NCBI GenBank assembly: GCA_030613045.1
Contig: JAUWMS010000045.1
Coordinates: 1 to 10,236, forward strand
DNA: 10,236 bases
Source: Candidatus Latescibacterota bacterium
Lineage (GTDB): Bacteria; Latescibacterota; 4484-107
Direction of reading: 5' to 3'
The notes under the pieces were generated by a model that was given only the letters and a program-made list of their open reading frames with translations, made no database searches and had not been told where the DNA came from. Positions 1-6,958 of this stretch are shown one piece after another; positions within the stretch are counted from its first letter, which is position 1; each line of letters opens with the position of its first letter. Made by a program: the position numbers and the translations under genes.

Positions 1-994
1 GCAATGGCGCCATCCGAAACACCCGCCTTCCCGTGCCGGTCCGCTTCTTGTAATATTTGAAATAGAGCCGCTGTATGATCACGGACAGGGTCTCCGCCAC
101 GCACCCGCCCCCGATGATCAACAGCAGAAATTCTTTTTTCACCAGCACGGCCACTGTGCCCAAAGCTCCTCCCAAGGCCAGCGCACCTGTATCCCCCATG
201 AACACTTGAGCCGGATGGCTGTTGAACCACAAAAATCCCAAAGCCGCTCCCACTGCCGCAAGGCAGAATACGCTCAATTCTCCGGAGCCGGGCAGAAACA
301 GAAAATCGACATACGCGCTGAAATCCACACGGCCGCTTACGTAGCTGACCAGGCCAAAAGCGGCGGCGGCGATCGCAAAAAGTCCGATGGCCAGGCCATC
401 CAGTCCGTCCGTCAGATTGACGGCGTTGGACGTTCCCGTGATCACAAAAACAACAAGCGGGATGTAGAGCCACGAGAAGTCGATCACCCATTCCTTGAAG
501 AAAGGCACCTCCGTCATCGTGGCCCATTGCGGAGCGATGGGGTGAACATACAGAACGGTTCCCACCACGAGTCCGAGCGCAATCTGTCCGACCAGTTTAT
601 AGTGGCCCACCAGCCCTTTGGGCATCTTTTTGATAGCCTTCAGGTAATCGTCTATAAAACCGACGAGCCCCAACCAGACGGTAGAGAGCAGCACCAACCG
701 CACGTAGGGATTGCTCAGATCCGCCCAGAGCAGCGTGGGAACCACGATCCCAAACAGCACGATGATGCCGCCCATCGTCGGGGTTCCCTCCTTCGACAGA
801 TGCGTCTGCGGCCCGTCTTCCCGGATATTCTCCCGGACCTGATGCGCCTTCAGCTTCCGGATCACCCACGGCCCCAGCACAAAGCAGATCAAAAGCGCGG
901 TGACCATGGCGTACGCGGACCGGAATGTGATGTACCGAAAGACATTGAGAAAGGACAGGCGATGCGTCAATGGAACGAGGAGATGATAGAACAT
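1..994 (-). CDS. mraY: Phospho-N-acetylmuramoyl-pentapeptide-transferase MraY (3' part beyond window)
   Basis: MraY is the integral membrane enzyme that moves phospho-MurNAc-pentapeptide from the UDP-linked precursor to undecaprenyl phosphate, making lipid I. I translated the minus strand from an ATG at 994; the frame stays open for 331 codons to the window edge, so the C-terminus is missing. Family motifs appear in order: GTPTMGG at residues 70-76, the catalytic Asp pair in DDYLK at 115-119, NLTDGLDG at 193-200 and FMGDTG at 265-270. The visible part ends in RVFRMAPL, where the family continues with a His cluster. Several hydrophobic segments are visible, for example around 31-43, 76-90, 98-114, 134-150, 176-187 and 241-256. 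The start is supported by AAGGA six bases upstream. It is last of the seven cluster genes in view and lies 97 bp after murF, a gap filled mostly by a tandem-repeat array. Confidence 0.97.
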   Translation of the reverse strand, partial: MFYHLLVPLTHRLSFLNVFRYITFRSAYAMVTALLICFVLGPWVIRKLKAHQVRENIREDGPQTHLSKEGTPTMGGIIVLFGIVVPTLLWADLSNPYVRLVLLSTVWLGLVGFIDDYLKAIKKMPKGLVGHYKLVGQIALGLVVGTVLYVHPIAPQWATMTEVPFFKEWVIDFSWLYIPLVVFVITGTSNAVNLTDGLDGLAIGLFAIAAAAFGLVSYVSGRVDFSAYVDFLFLPGSGELSVFCLAAVGAALGFLWFNSHPAQVFMGDTGALALGGALGTVAVLVKKEFLLLIIGGGCVAETLSVIIQRLYFKYYKKRTGTGRRVFRMAPL

Positions 995-1010
995 GGCTTT
1001 TCCTTATAGA

Positions 1011-1108
1011 AAACGTAAAACGTGAAGCGTAAAACGTGAACTACGAAGCGCGAAGCGCATCCACTACTCACCAATCACTACTCACCAATCACTACTCACC
1101 AATCACCA
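1011..1108. repeat. Array of 14 in-register heptamers between murF and mraY
   Basis: On the plus strand the sequence divides into 14 consecutive 7-mers without loss of register. The first seven are variants of AARCGYR (AAACGTA, AAACGTG, AAGCGTA, AAACGTG, AACTACG, AAGCGCG, AAGCGCA). The next seven alternate CTCACCA with ATCACTA-like units. The right end runs into murF: the murF stop codon (TAG on the minus strand, 1092-1094) and its last codons lie inside the array. Two unrelated unit families therefore share one continuous 7-bp phase. No inverted repeat or spacer-like architecture is seen, so this is not CRISPR. Confidence 0.9.
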
Positions 1109-2528
1109 GCCGTTCGAGAATTTCCTCCATCCGCATGCCCCGCGATCCTTTGATCAGGACCACGTCTCCGGGCCGGAGAAACGATCTCAGCGCCTCGGAT
1201 AAGAGCGACTTGTCGTCGAAATGCCGCGCCGCTTCCCCGGTCATCCCCGCCCGGATCGCGCCCGTTCGGATGTGTTCTGCAAAGGGGCCGAAACAGAAGA
1301 GCGCATCCACGCCAAGCGTGGTGGCCGCTCGTCCCACTTCCTCGTGGGCTTTCTCGGTGATGGACCCCAATTCCAGCATATCTCCGAGCACCGCGATCTT
1401 GCGCACTGTCCCGAATTGCAGATTGTGGTGGCTTTTCAATCCGAAATCCGAAATCCGAAATCCGAAATCGGTTAACACTTCCAACGCGCTTCGCATCGAG
1501 ACCGGATTGGCGTTGTATCCGTCGTTGAGGAGAGTCACGCCATTTCGCTCCGTCACCTCCATGCGCATGGGGCTGGTCGTGGCATTTTTTAGAGCCTGCA
1601 CAGCCTCGTCCGGCGAAATTCCGAACAGCGAACCCACGGCCATCGCCGCCAGGGCGTTGTAAATGTTATGCCTTCCGGGAATGTTCAGGGCTGCGCTTGT
1701 TTCGCCCACGGTGAACTGAGCCTTCCCCCGTCCGTTCAGGGTGATCGCTTCGGCCCGGAAAGCACACGGATGCTCGATCCCGAAGCCGATCACCCGACCC
1801 TTGAAGCGGTCTCGCTGGCTCATCACGAGGGGATCGTCCGCGTTCAGGACCGCCACCGCCCTCTCGTCTAAGGTCGACAGAAGCTCCCCCTTGGCCGCGG
1901 CGATCTCCTCCACCGAGTCGAACGCCTCAAAATGCGCGGGGCCTACATTGGTAATCACGCCCACGGAAGGACGAACCAACTGGCAAAGCGCGGTGATCTC
2001 TCCGGGCGCGCTCATCCCAAGTTCCACGACGGCCACATCGTGCGCCGAAGAAAGCCGCAGCAGCGTCAGCGGCACGCCGATGTGGTTGTTGAAGCTCGCT
2101 CCGGTTTTCAACACGCGATGCTTGGACGAGAGCACGCAGGCCGCCATGTCCTTGGTCGTGGTCTTTCCGTTCGTCCCTGTGATCGCCACCACCGGAAGCA
2201 TAAACCGCCGACGATACCAGCCCGCCAACTGAGCCAGTGCAGTCAGGGGATCGTCCACTCCGATAAGCACGCCCGAAAGCTCCGTATGCGCCTTTTCCCA
2301 ATCCCTTCGCACCACAGCCGCGGCTGCCCCCTTCGTTAGCGCATCCTCCACAAAGCGATGGCCGTCCGCATGCTCCCCCTCCAGCGCAAAGAAAAGCTCC
2401 CCGTCTTCGACGGTTCTGGAATCAATAGAGACCTCCATCGGCTCCCGGTCCAGGTCCGCTTCCCGATGCGATCCCGTCAGGATTCCTGCTACCACCGCGC
2501 CAATTTTTTGGAGGGATATGTTTTCCAT
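1092..2528 (-). CDS. murF: UDP-N-acetylmuramoyl-tripeptide--D-alanyl-D-alanine ligase MurF
   Basis: MurF is the cytoplasmic ATP-dependent ligase that adds D-Ala-D-Ala to UDP-MurNAc-tripeptide, completing the pentapeptide precursor. The protein has 478 residues, slightly longer than typical. It has an N-terminal substrate domain with SIDSRTV (34-40), the Mur-ligase P-loop TGTNGKTT (117-124), NNHIGVPLTLL (147-157), NADDPL (229-234), GRHNIYNALAA (285-295), and the C-terminal domain with NDGYNANP (335-342), AVLGDMLELG (379-388) and KGSRGMRMEE (460-469). Its ATG overlaps the murE stop by one base (TAATG), so translation is probably coupled. Two oddities come from tandem repeats. A low-complexity peptide (about residues 353-372) sits in the loop before AVLGDMLELG, and the last five residues plus stop are encoded by the heptamer array that fills the gap to mraY. 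All recognisable ligase motifs are intact, so I expect a functional enzyme. Confidence 0.97.
   Translation of the reverse strand: MENISLQKIGAVVAGILTGSHREADLDREPMEVSIDSRTVEDGELFFALEGEHADGHRFVEDALTKGAAAAVVRRDWEKAHTELSGVLIGVDDPLTALAQLAGWYRRRFMLPVVAITGTNGKTTTKDMAACVLSSKHRVLKTGASFNNHIGVPLTLLRLSSAHDVAVVELGMSAPGEITALCQLVRPSVGVITNVGPAHFEAFDSVEEIAAAKGELLSTLDERAVAVLNADDPLVMSQRDRFKGRVIGFGIEHPCAFRAEAITLNGRGKAQFTVGETSAALNIPGRHNIYNALAAMAVGSLFGISPDEAVQALKNATTSPMRMEVTERNGVTLLNDGYNANPVSMRSALEVLTDFGFRISDFGLKSHHNLQFGTVRKIAVLGDMLELGSITEKAHEEVGRAATTLGVDALFCFGPFAEHIRTGAIRAGMTGEAARHFDDKSLLSEALRSFLRPGDVVLIKGSRGMRMEEILERLVIGE
1438..1472. repeat. Heptamer array (AATCCGA)4 inside murF
   Basis: Four perfect tandem copies of AATCCGA (1438-1465) are followed by one diverged copy. 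On the coding strand three units make 21 bp, so the array stays open and encodes DFGFRISDFG with a 7-residue period at about residues 354-363 of MurF. It falls between the conserved blocks NDGYNANPVSM and AVLGDMLELG, where MurF proteins normally have only a short, variable surface loop. Confidence 0.92.
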
Positions 2529-4090
2529 TATCGGGCTTCCCCTGTCCGCTTGTGACCGATTGCTGATCCCTGAACGCTCCGCAACAATTCCAGCACTACT
2601 TCTCTATCGTCGAAAGGAATCCGGCGCGTCCCCACGATCTGAACCGCTTCGTGCCCTTTTCCGGCGATCACGACCACGTCGCCGCTTCCGGCTTCTTGGA
2701 GTGCCTCCTCGATGGCGCGTCTCCGGTCGGAGAGGACCGTGCGCGCTTCGTCCGGGGACATCCCGGCCACGATCTGGCGGATGATGGCGTCGGGGTCCTC
2801 GGTCCGGGGATTGTCGGAGGTGACCACGGAGAAATCCGCCAACTGATCGGCCACGGCTCCCATCTCCGGCCGCTTGCCCCGATCCCGGTCGCCGCCGCAG
2901 CCGAAGACCACGATGAGCCGGCCTTGGGTGAGTTCCCGCGCGGCGTTCAGAACCCGCTCCAAGGCATCCGGCGTGTGCGCGTAATCCACGAGCACCAAGA
3001 AATCCTGTCCCGCGTCCACGGCCTCAAAACGCCCCGGCACGCCCGGAACGGAGCCGACGCCTTCCCGGATGACCGCCCGATCCATCCCGCACGCCACCCC
3101 CGTCGCCACGGCCGCCAACGCATTATACACGTTGAATCGGCCCCGCAGCTTCAGAGACAACTCGTACGCGCCATCGGGCGTATCCACAGTCAAATCAATG
3201 CCGCGAGCGGTCAAACGCTGCACTGTGGGGTGCACCTCCGCTTCGTCCGAAAGGCCGTACGTCAGCGCCGAAGCCCGCGTCCGCTCGATCAACGTTTTTC
3301 CCGCCGGATCGTCCGCATTGACGACGGCCCAGCTATGCGCGTCCAACTCCTCGAACAGACGAGCTTTGGCGTTCAGATAGGCTTCCTGTGTTCGGTGAAA
3401 ATCGAGATGATCCCGGCTTAGATTGGTGAACACCGCGCCTGCAAACGGCACACCATACACCCGATCCAGCGCCAATGCGTGCGAGGAGACCTCCATCACC
3501 GCAGCCGTCTGACCGGCCCGCACCATATCCAAAAGCGTGCGATGCAGCTCCACGGATTCGGGCGTGGTGAACGGCGCATCGAGACGATCCTTGCCCACGA
3601 GGTATCCGAGGGTTCCGATCAACCCGGTTCGGAGGCCCGCACGCTCGAACAGTGCACGAATCAGGTAGGAGACCGTGGTTTTGCCATTGGTCCCCGTGAT
3701 GCCCACAATCTTCAATTGTTCCGCCGGGTCTCCGTAAAACCGGCTTGCAAGCCGCGCCATCGCCTTGCGGGAATCGGGTACCACAATCCTCGGGACAGTC
3801 ACCTCGACATCCCGCTCCAAGAGCACGGCATAAGCCCCTTGATCCACCGCGCTCCGAACATACTCGTGCCCGTCGAACGGGGCTCCATCTGCACGCTGGC
3901 CCCGGATTGCCACGAACAGATCCCCCTTCTTCACCCGCCTCGAATCGTACTCGATGCCCCAAATCTCGCACCGGCCTCCCCCCTGATCCCTCCCCGACGG
4001 GGAGACGGGGAGACGGGGAGACGGGGAGACCACCGCCACAGGCCCTATAATAGCCTGGTCTAAAAAGGAAAATAATGCCTCTAATGTCAT
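2528..4090 (-). CDS. murE: UDP-N-acetylmuramoyl-L-alanyl-D-glutamate--2,6-diaminopimelate ligase MurE
   Basis: MurE is the cytoplasmic ligase adding the third peptide residue to UDP-MurNAc-L-Ala-D-Glu. From the ATG at 4090 it is 520 residues. Visible motifs: YDSR (48-51), P-loop GITGTNGKTT (130-139), FTTPES (174-179), EVSSHAL (200-206), LSRDHLDFH (224-232), the family carbamylated-lysine region AKARLF (K242), NADDP (258-262), DYAHTPDAL (369-377), FGCGGDRDRGKRP (396-408), DNPRTEDP (426-433) and GKGHE (477-481). DNPR marks meso-diaminopimelate specificity in this family. An in-frame ATG at 4147 would add 19 residues encoded wholly by heptamer repeat, so I prefer 4090, which has GGGGA just upstream. 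Residues about 22-33 (rich in Ser and Pro) are encoded by an 8-bp tandem repeat and look inserted into the N-terminal domain. The 3' end overlaps murF by one base. Confidence 0.96.
   Translation of the reverse strand: MTLEALFSFLDQAIIGPVAVVSPSPRLPVSPSGRDQGGGRCEIWGIEYDSRRVKKGDLFVAIRGQRADGAPFDGHEYVRSAVDQGAYAVLLERDVEVTVPRIVVPDSRKAMARLASRFYGDPAEQLKIVGITGTNGKTTVSYLIRALFERAGLRTGLIGTLGYLVGKDRLDAPFTTPESVELHRTLLDMVRAGQTAAVMEVSSHALALDRVYGVPFAGAVFTNLSRDHLDFHRTQEAYLNAKARLFEELDAHSWAVVNADDPAGKTLIERTRASALTYGLSDEAEVHPTVQRLTARGIDLTVDTPDGAYELSLKLRGRFNVYNALAAVATGVACGMDRAVIREGVGSVPGVPGRFEAVDAGQDFLVLVDYAHTPDALERVLNAARELTQGRLIVVFGCGGDRDRGKRPEMGAVADQLADFSVVTSDNPRTEDPDAIIRQIVAGMSPDEARTVLSDRRRAIEEALQEAGSGDVVVIAGKGHEAVQIVGTRRIPFDDREVVLELLRSVQGSAIGHKRTGEAR
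3996..4030. repeat. Octamer array (GACGGGGA)4 inside the murE 5' end
   Basis: Four perfect copies of GACGGGGA (3996-4027) plus a partial copy are present. Read on the coding strand the array (GTCTCCCC) stays open and encodes a Ser/Pro-rich stretch, VSPSPRLPVSPS, close to the MurE N-terminus and upstream of the conserved YDSR motif. The unit is 8 bp rather than the 7 bp of the other arrays. Confidence 0.92.
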
Positions 4091-4101
4091 CGAATTTCCC
4101 C

Positions 4102-4164
4102 GCCTTTTGCCTTTAGCCTTTTGCACTTTGCATTTTGCATTTTGCATTTTTCAATTTTCATTTT
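4102..4164. repeat. Nine in-register heptamers between ftsI and murE
   Basis: The region divides exactly into nine 7-mers on the plus strand: GCCTTTT, GCCTTTA, GCCTTTT, GCACTTT, GCATTTT three times, TCAATTT, TCATTTT. The array abuts the ftsI stop codon (4165-4167) and ends 11 bases before the preferred murE start. On the coding strand the units carry ATG and GTG triplets which, because the period is 7, fall into all three frames and create a possible but unlikely upstream start for murE at 4147. It takes up nearly all of the intergenic gap. Confidence 0.93.
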
Positions 4165-6318
4165 CTACACACCTTCCAACACGCATACCATCCCCTCCCG
4201 CACCCGCGTCCCGGACCTCGGACGCTGCCGCTTCACGCGCCCTTTTCCCCGGATGTTCACCTGCACGCCGAGGGCGCTCAGATGCCGCACCGCCTCCCGG
4301 AAGCTCATGCCCACTACGTTCGGAAGCTTGGCCGGTGCACCCTCGGAGGGACGACTCTCCTCCGGAGCGGAAGCGAGCCATACCTGGGTTCCAACAACGG
4401 CCTTGGTGCCCGCGATCGGCCATTGCCCGCACACCACGTCCTCCCTGTCCTGATCGGATCCGAAGGAACCCGCGAGCCGCTTCGCGCGTAATACCTCCAC
4501 AGCCTGCGGCACGGGAAGACCGCACACATTTGGCACGACCGCGCGCTCCCTGCGGGCAACCGCTTCCGGCTCCAATGCCGCTCTCAGTTCGGTACTCACC
4601 GGACACTCTCTGAGACTGAGCACCCGATCCATAATCCGCTTGAACGCCGGGGCCGCGACCTGACTGCCGTAATACACGCCCCGGGGCGTATCCACCAACA
4701 CGAGACACACGACCTTCGGATCCCCGGCCGGGAGAAACCCTATGAAAGACGAGACGTATTGTCCCGGCGCATAGCCCCGGCCTCCCTCGATGGCCTTCTG
4801 CGCAGTGCCTGTTTTACCGGCCACATGGACATCCTCGAGCTGCGCGTTTACTCCGGTTCCATGCTCCACAGCGCCCTGCAAAAATCGGGTGAGTGTCCGG
4901 GCCGTCTCCGGCGACATCACCCGCCGGATCACCTGCGGTTTCGATTCCCGCACGACCTTCCCATCGGAGTCCACCACAGCCCGCACGATCCAAGGCCGCA
5001 TCAACACGCCTCCGTTGGCGATCGCTCCGTACGCCGCGGCCATCTGAAGCGCGGTAACCGAGACCTCCTGGCCCATTGCGATGGTCGCCAGCGACAATCC
5101 GGACCACTTGGCCGGAGGACGAAACGTGCCTTTCACCTCGCCCGGAAGCTTGATCCCCGTCTGGTATCCGAAGCCGAACGCGCGCCCATATTGGTACAAA
5201 AGACGCGCGCCGACCTCCTGAGCCACCTTGATCGTCCCGATGTTGCTCGAATATTCCAATACCTCCTGAAACGTCAGCCAGCCGTATTCGTGCGCGTCGC
5301 GGATAGTCCGGCCGGCCACTTTGAATTTCCCATTCTCGCAGAAAATCCGATCTTCCGGACGCTTGATGCCCTCCTCCAAAGCCGCTGCCACGGCCACGAT
5401 TTTGAAGACCGAACCCGGTTCGTAGCAATCCGTTATCGTCCGGTTCTTGCGCGTCCATACAGCCGTTTTCCCCGGACGATTCGGATCGCATGAAGGCACG
5501 TTCGCCATCGCGAGAATCGCGCCGGAGCGCGGATCCATCAGAACCGCCTGACCGCTTCGGGCGGAAAAACGCGCCACTGCGTCGGATAGCTCCTCCTCCA
5601 CAATCCCCTGAATCGTTGCGGAAAGCGTCAAAAGTACCCGGTTCCCATCGCGGGGATCCTGCACCGGATTATTGATCTCCGCAAACCGCCTTCCCCGGGC
5701 ATCCACCCGAAAGGCCATCCAGCCCGGCTTGCCATGAAGGTACTGATCCAAACCCAACTCCAACCCTTCGATCCCCTTATTATCCACATTCGTATATCCC
5801 AGGACCTGTCCGGCCAAAGCGCCGAACGGATAATGCCGCGTGGTCTCTATCAAAGGGTGCACGCCCTCAAGATCCCACTTCCGGATCTCCTGATCCGTGC
5901 GAACATCCGCCTTACGTAACAGCCAAGTGAACGAGCATCCCCGCCGCAGACGATTCAAAATCTCCGACCGGGGTTCTCCGCCTATTCGGGCAAAGCGCTC
6001 CGCCACTTCCGCTGGCCGCCTCACCTCCGAAGGATCGCTCACGTAGTAGGAATATGCGGACAGGTTCGCAGCGAGGCGCGTTCCCTCCGCATCGAAGATC
6101 CCGCCCCTTCGAGCCTCTAAGGCAATCCGCCGCGCGGCGGGCCGATTGCTCTCGTACTCCCCGCGATTCACCAACTGGACCGAAAAGAGGCGTCCCGCCA
6201 AAACGAGTCCAAATAAAAACGTGCCCACCACGACCAATTTCAGCCGCATCATGTGCGCACGTCCGACTCGCCTCACCTCACGCCCAGACCGATCCTGCCT
6301 GCCGAATCGCTCCTCCAC
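4165..6318 (-). CDS. ftsI: Class B penicillin-binding protein with two PASTA domains (FtsI / SpoVD type)
   Basis: This is a peptidoglycan D,D-transpeptidase anchored in the inner membrane; its place after ftsL and before murE points to the septal enzyme FtsI (PBP3). Numbered from the GTG at 6318 it has 717 residues: basic N-terminus, one membrane segment (about 26-47), class B PBP dimerisation domain, then a transpeptidase domain with PGSVFK (catalytic Ser 303, Lys 306), YSSN (S357-x-N359) and KTGTAQ (502-507). Two C-terminal PASTA repeats follow, at about 592-651 (starts VVPNVCGLPV) and 663-716 (starts KLPNVVGMSF). PASTA repeats resemble those of SpoVD and Gram-positive division PBPs. I chose GTG because AGGGAGG lies five bases upstream; the in-frame ATG at 6336 (723 residues) has no good ribosome site. 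ATGs also occur at 6252 and 6249, just before the membrane segment. The stop abuts the heptamer array before murE. Confidence 0.94.
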   Translation of the reverse strand: MEERFGRQDRSGREVRRVGRAHMMRLKLVVVGTFLFGLVLAGRLFSVQLVNRGEYESNRPAARRIALEARRGGIFDAEGTRLAANLSAYSYYVSDPSEVRRPAEVAERFARIGGEPRSEILNRLRRGCSFTWLLRKADVRTDQEIRKWDLEGVHPLIETTRHYPFGALAGQVLGYTNVDNKGIEGLELGLDQYLHGKPGWMAFRVDARGRRFAEINNPVQDPRDGNRVLLTLSATIQGIVEEELSDAVARFSARSGQAVLMDPRSGAILAMANVPSCDPNRPGKTAVWTRKNRTITDCYEPGSVFKIVAVAAALEEGIKRPEDRIFCENGKFKVAGRTIRDAHEYGWLTFQEVLEYSSNIGTIKVAQEVGARLLYQYGRAFGFGYQTGIKLPGEVKGTFRPPAKWSGLSLATIAMGQEVSVTALQMAAAYGAIANGGVLMRPWIVRAVVDSDGKVVRESKPQVIRRVMSPETARTLTRFLQGAVEHGTGVNAQLEDVHVAGKTGTAQKAIEGGRGYAPGQYVSSFIGFLPAGDPKVVCLVLVDTPRGVYYGSQVAAPAFKRIMDRVLSLRECPVSTELRAALEPEAVARRERAVVPNVCGLPVPQAVEVLRAKRLAGSFGSDQDREDVVCGQWPIAGTKAVVGTQVWLASAPEESRPSEGAPAKLPNVVGMSFREAVRHLSALGVQVNIRGKGRVKRQRPRSGTRVREGMVCVLEGV

Positions 6319-6407
6319 GCTTGCCTCCCTCTGCATGGCCTGACTGCCTGAACTTCAAAAACGGCGACCCTCCCTCACACCCCAGACAGTCTTTGAAAAC
6401 TTTGAAA

Positions 6408-6854
6408 TCATTCCAACGTCTGTGCCTCGGCGATTTTTCCGAACACCCCTCCAGACCGACCCAGCCACTCCCGGGACGCGACGAGCAATTGTCCCCATGC
6501 GGAGCGTTCTTCTCCGTACCGCCCCCCTGTGGGCGCTTGATCCAATCGGAGCGCCAGCGAACGGCGCACCGGAAACATCATGCCCAACTCTTCAGAGGCG
6601 ATCTGTTTGATCCGCTCGCTCCGGGACAGATAAGCGATCTCCGCTTTCAATCGGGCATTGTGATCCATCCGCGTTTTCCTGATCTGAACCAGCCGGCTCA
6701 TATCCTTAGCCAGCGCGGCTCCGGCCACCTGTTCATACACGTAAAGCAACATCCCGATCGCCAGGATCATCAATACCAACAGCCCCTTGCCGAAAGCGGT
6801 CGTTGAACCGCCTTTCCCGGTCTTCTCTCTTCCGTACGCAAATCCACCGGTCAT
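6408..6854 (-). CDS. ftsL: Cell division protein FtsL-like, single-pass membrane protein with coiled coil
   Basis: The product is a small bitopic membrane protein (148 residues) in the position ftsL takes in dcw clusters, between rsmH and ftsI. FtsL forms a complex with FtsB (DivIC) and FtsQ (DivIB) and helps activate septal wall synthesis. Visible: a charged N-terminus, one hydrophobic segment (about 24-40), a heptad-like region (about 48-90) ending in EELGMMFP (88-95), as in the FtsL/DivIC group, and then a less conserved tail. Sequence identity in this family is always low, so the name rests mostly on context and topology. The ATG at 6854 is preferred because GTGGAGG lies eight bases upstream. 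The longer frame from 6938 would add 28 residues that run through the heptamer repeat arms and the loop between them. A 89-bp gap separates it from the ftsI start. Confidence 0.85.
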   Translation of the reverse strand: MTGGFAYGREKTGKGGSTTAFGKGLLVLMILAIGMLLYVYEQVAGAALAKDMSRLVQIRKTRMDHNARLKAEIAYLSRSERIKQIASEELGMMFPVRRSLALRLDQAPTGGRYGEERSAWGQLLVASREWLGRSGGVFGKIAEAQTLE

Positions 6855-6870
6855 CGCATTTACCTCCACT

Positions 6871-6958
6871 GTGAGCAATGAACAATGGGCAATACCCTTC
6901 CCCCCGAATTGCGGCGGTTTGGGTGGGAAATTGCTCATTGTTCATTACTCATTGCTCA
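6871..6958. repeat. Inverted heptamer arrays forming a large hairpin between rsmH and ftsL
   Basis: The right arm has four heptamers (TTGCTCA, TTGTTCA, TTACTCA, TTGCTCA; 6931-6958). The left arm has three in inverted orientation (GTGAGCA, ATGAACA, ATGGGCA; 6871-6891). About 17 bases of each arm pair with one mismatch, and TTCCC/GGGAA can extend the stem inward over a loop containing a C-rich and a G-rich stretch. The rsmH stop codon (minus-strand TAA, 6945-6947) and its last codons lie inside the right arm; the left arm ends just upstream of the ftsL ribosome-binding site. The mRNA could form this hairpin between the two genes, but no T-tract follows, so it is not a standard terminator. Confidence 0.85.

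Noticed and set aside
206..1009. Long plus-strand open frame of 267 codons
   Set aside because: It is the antisense of mraY, whose motifs read clearly on the minus strand; the translated product is rich in Arg, His and Gln with no recognisable domain.
1011..1108. CRISPR array
   Set aside because: Units are 7 bp and directly adjacent with no unique spacers; no cas genes are present.
2651..3421. Plus-strand open frame of 256 codons inside murE
   Set aside because: It is a shadow frame of murE, with the His/Arg/Pro-rich composition typical of antisense translation of GC-rich genes.
4814..5491. Minus-strand open frame of 225 codons within ftsI
   Set aside because: It is in another frame of ftsI on the same strand, Gly/Arg-rich, without a ribosome site or domain.
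6855..6938. N-terminal extension of FtsL from 6938
   Set aside because: The added residues are read through the heptamer arms and the loop between them, while the ATG at 6854 has a well-placed GGAGG.
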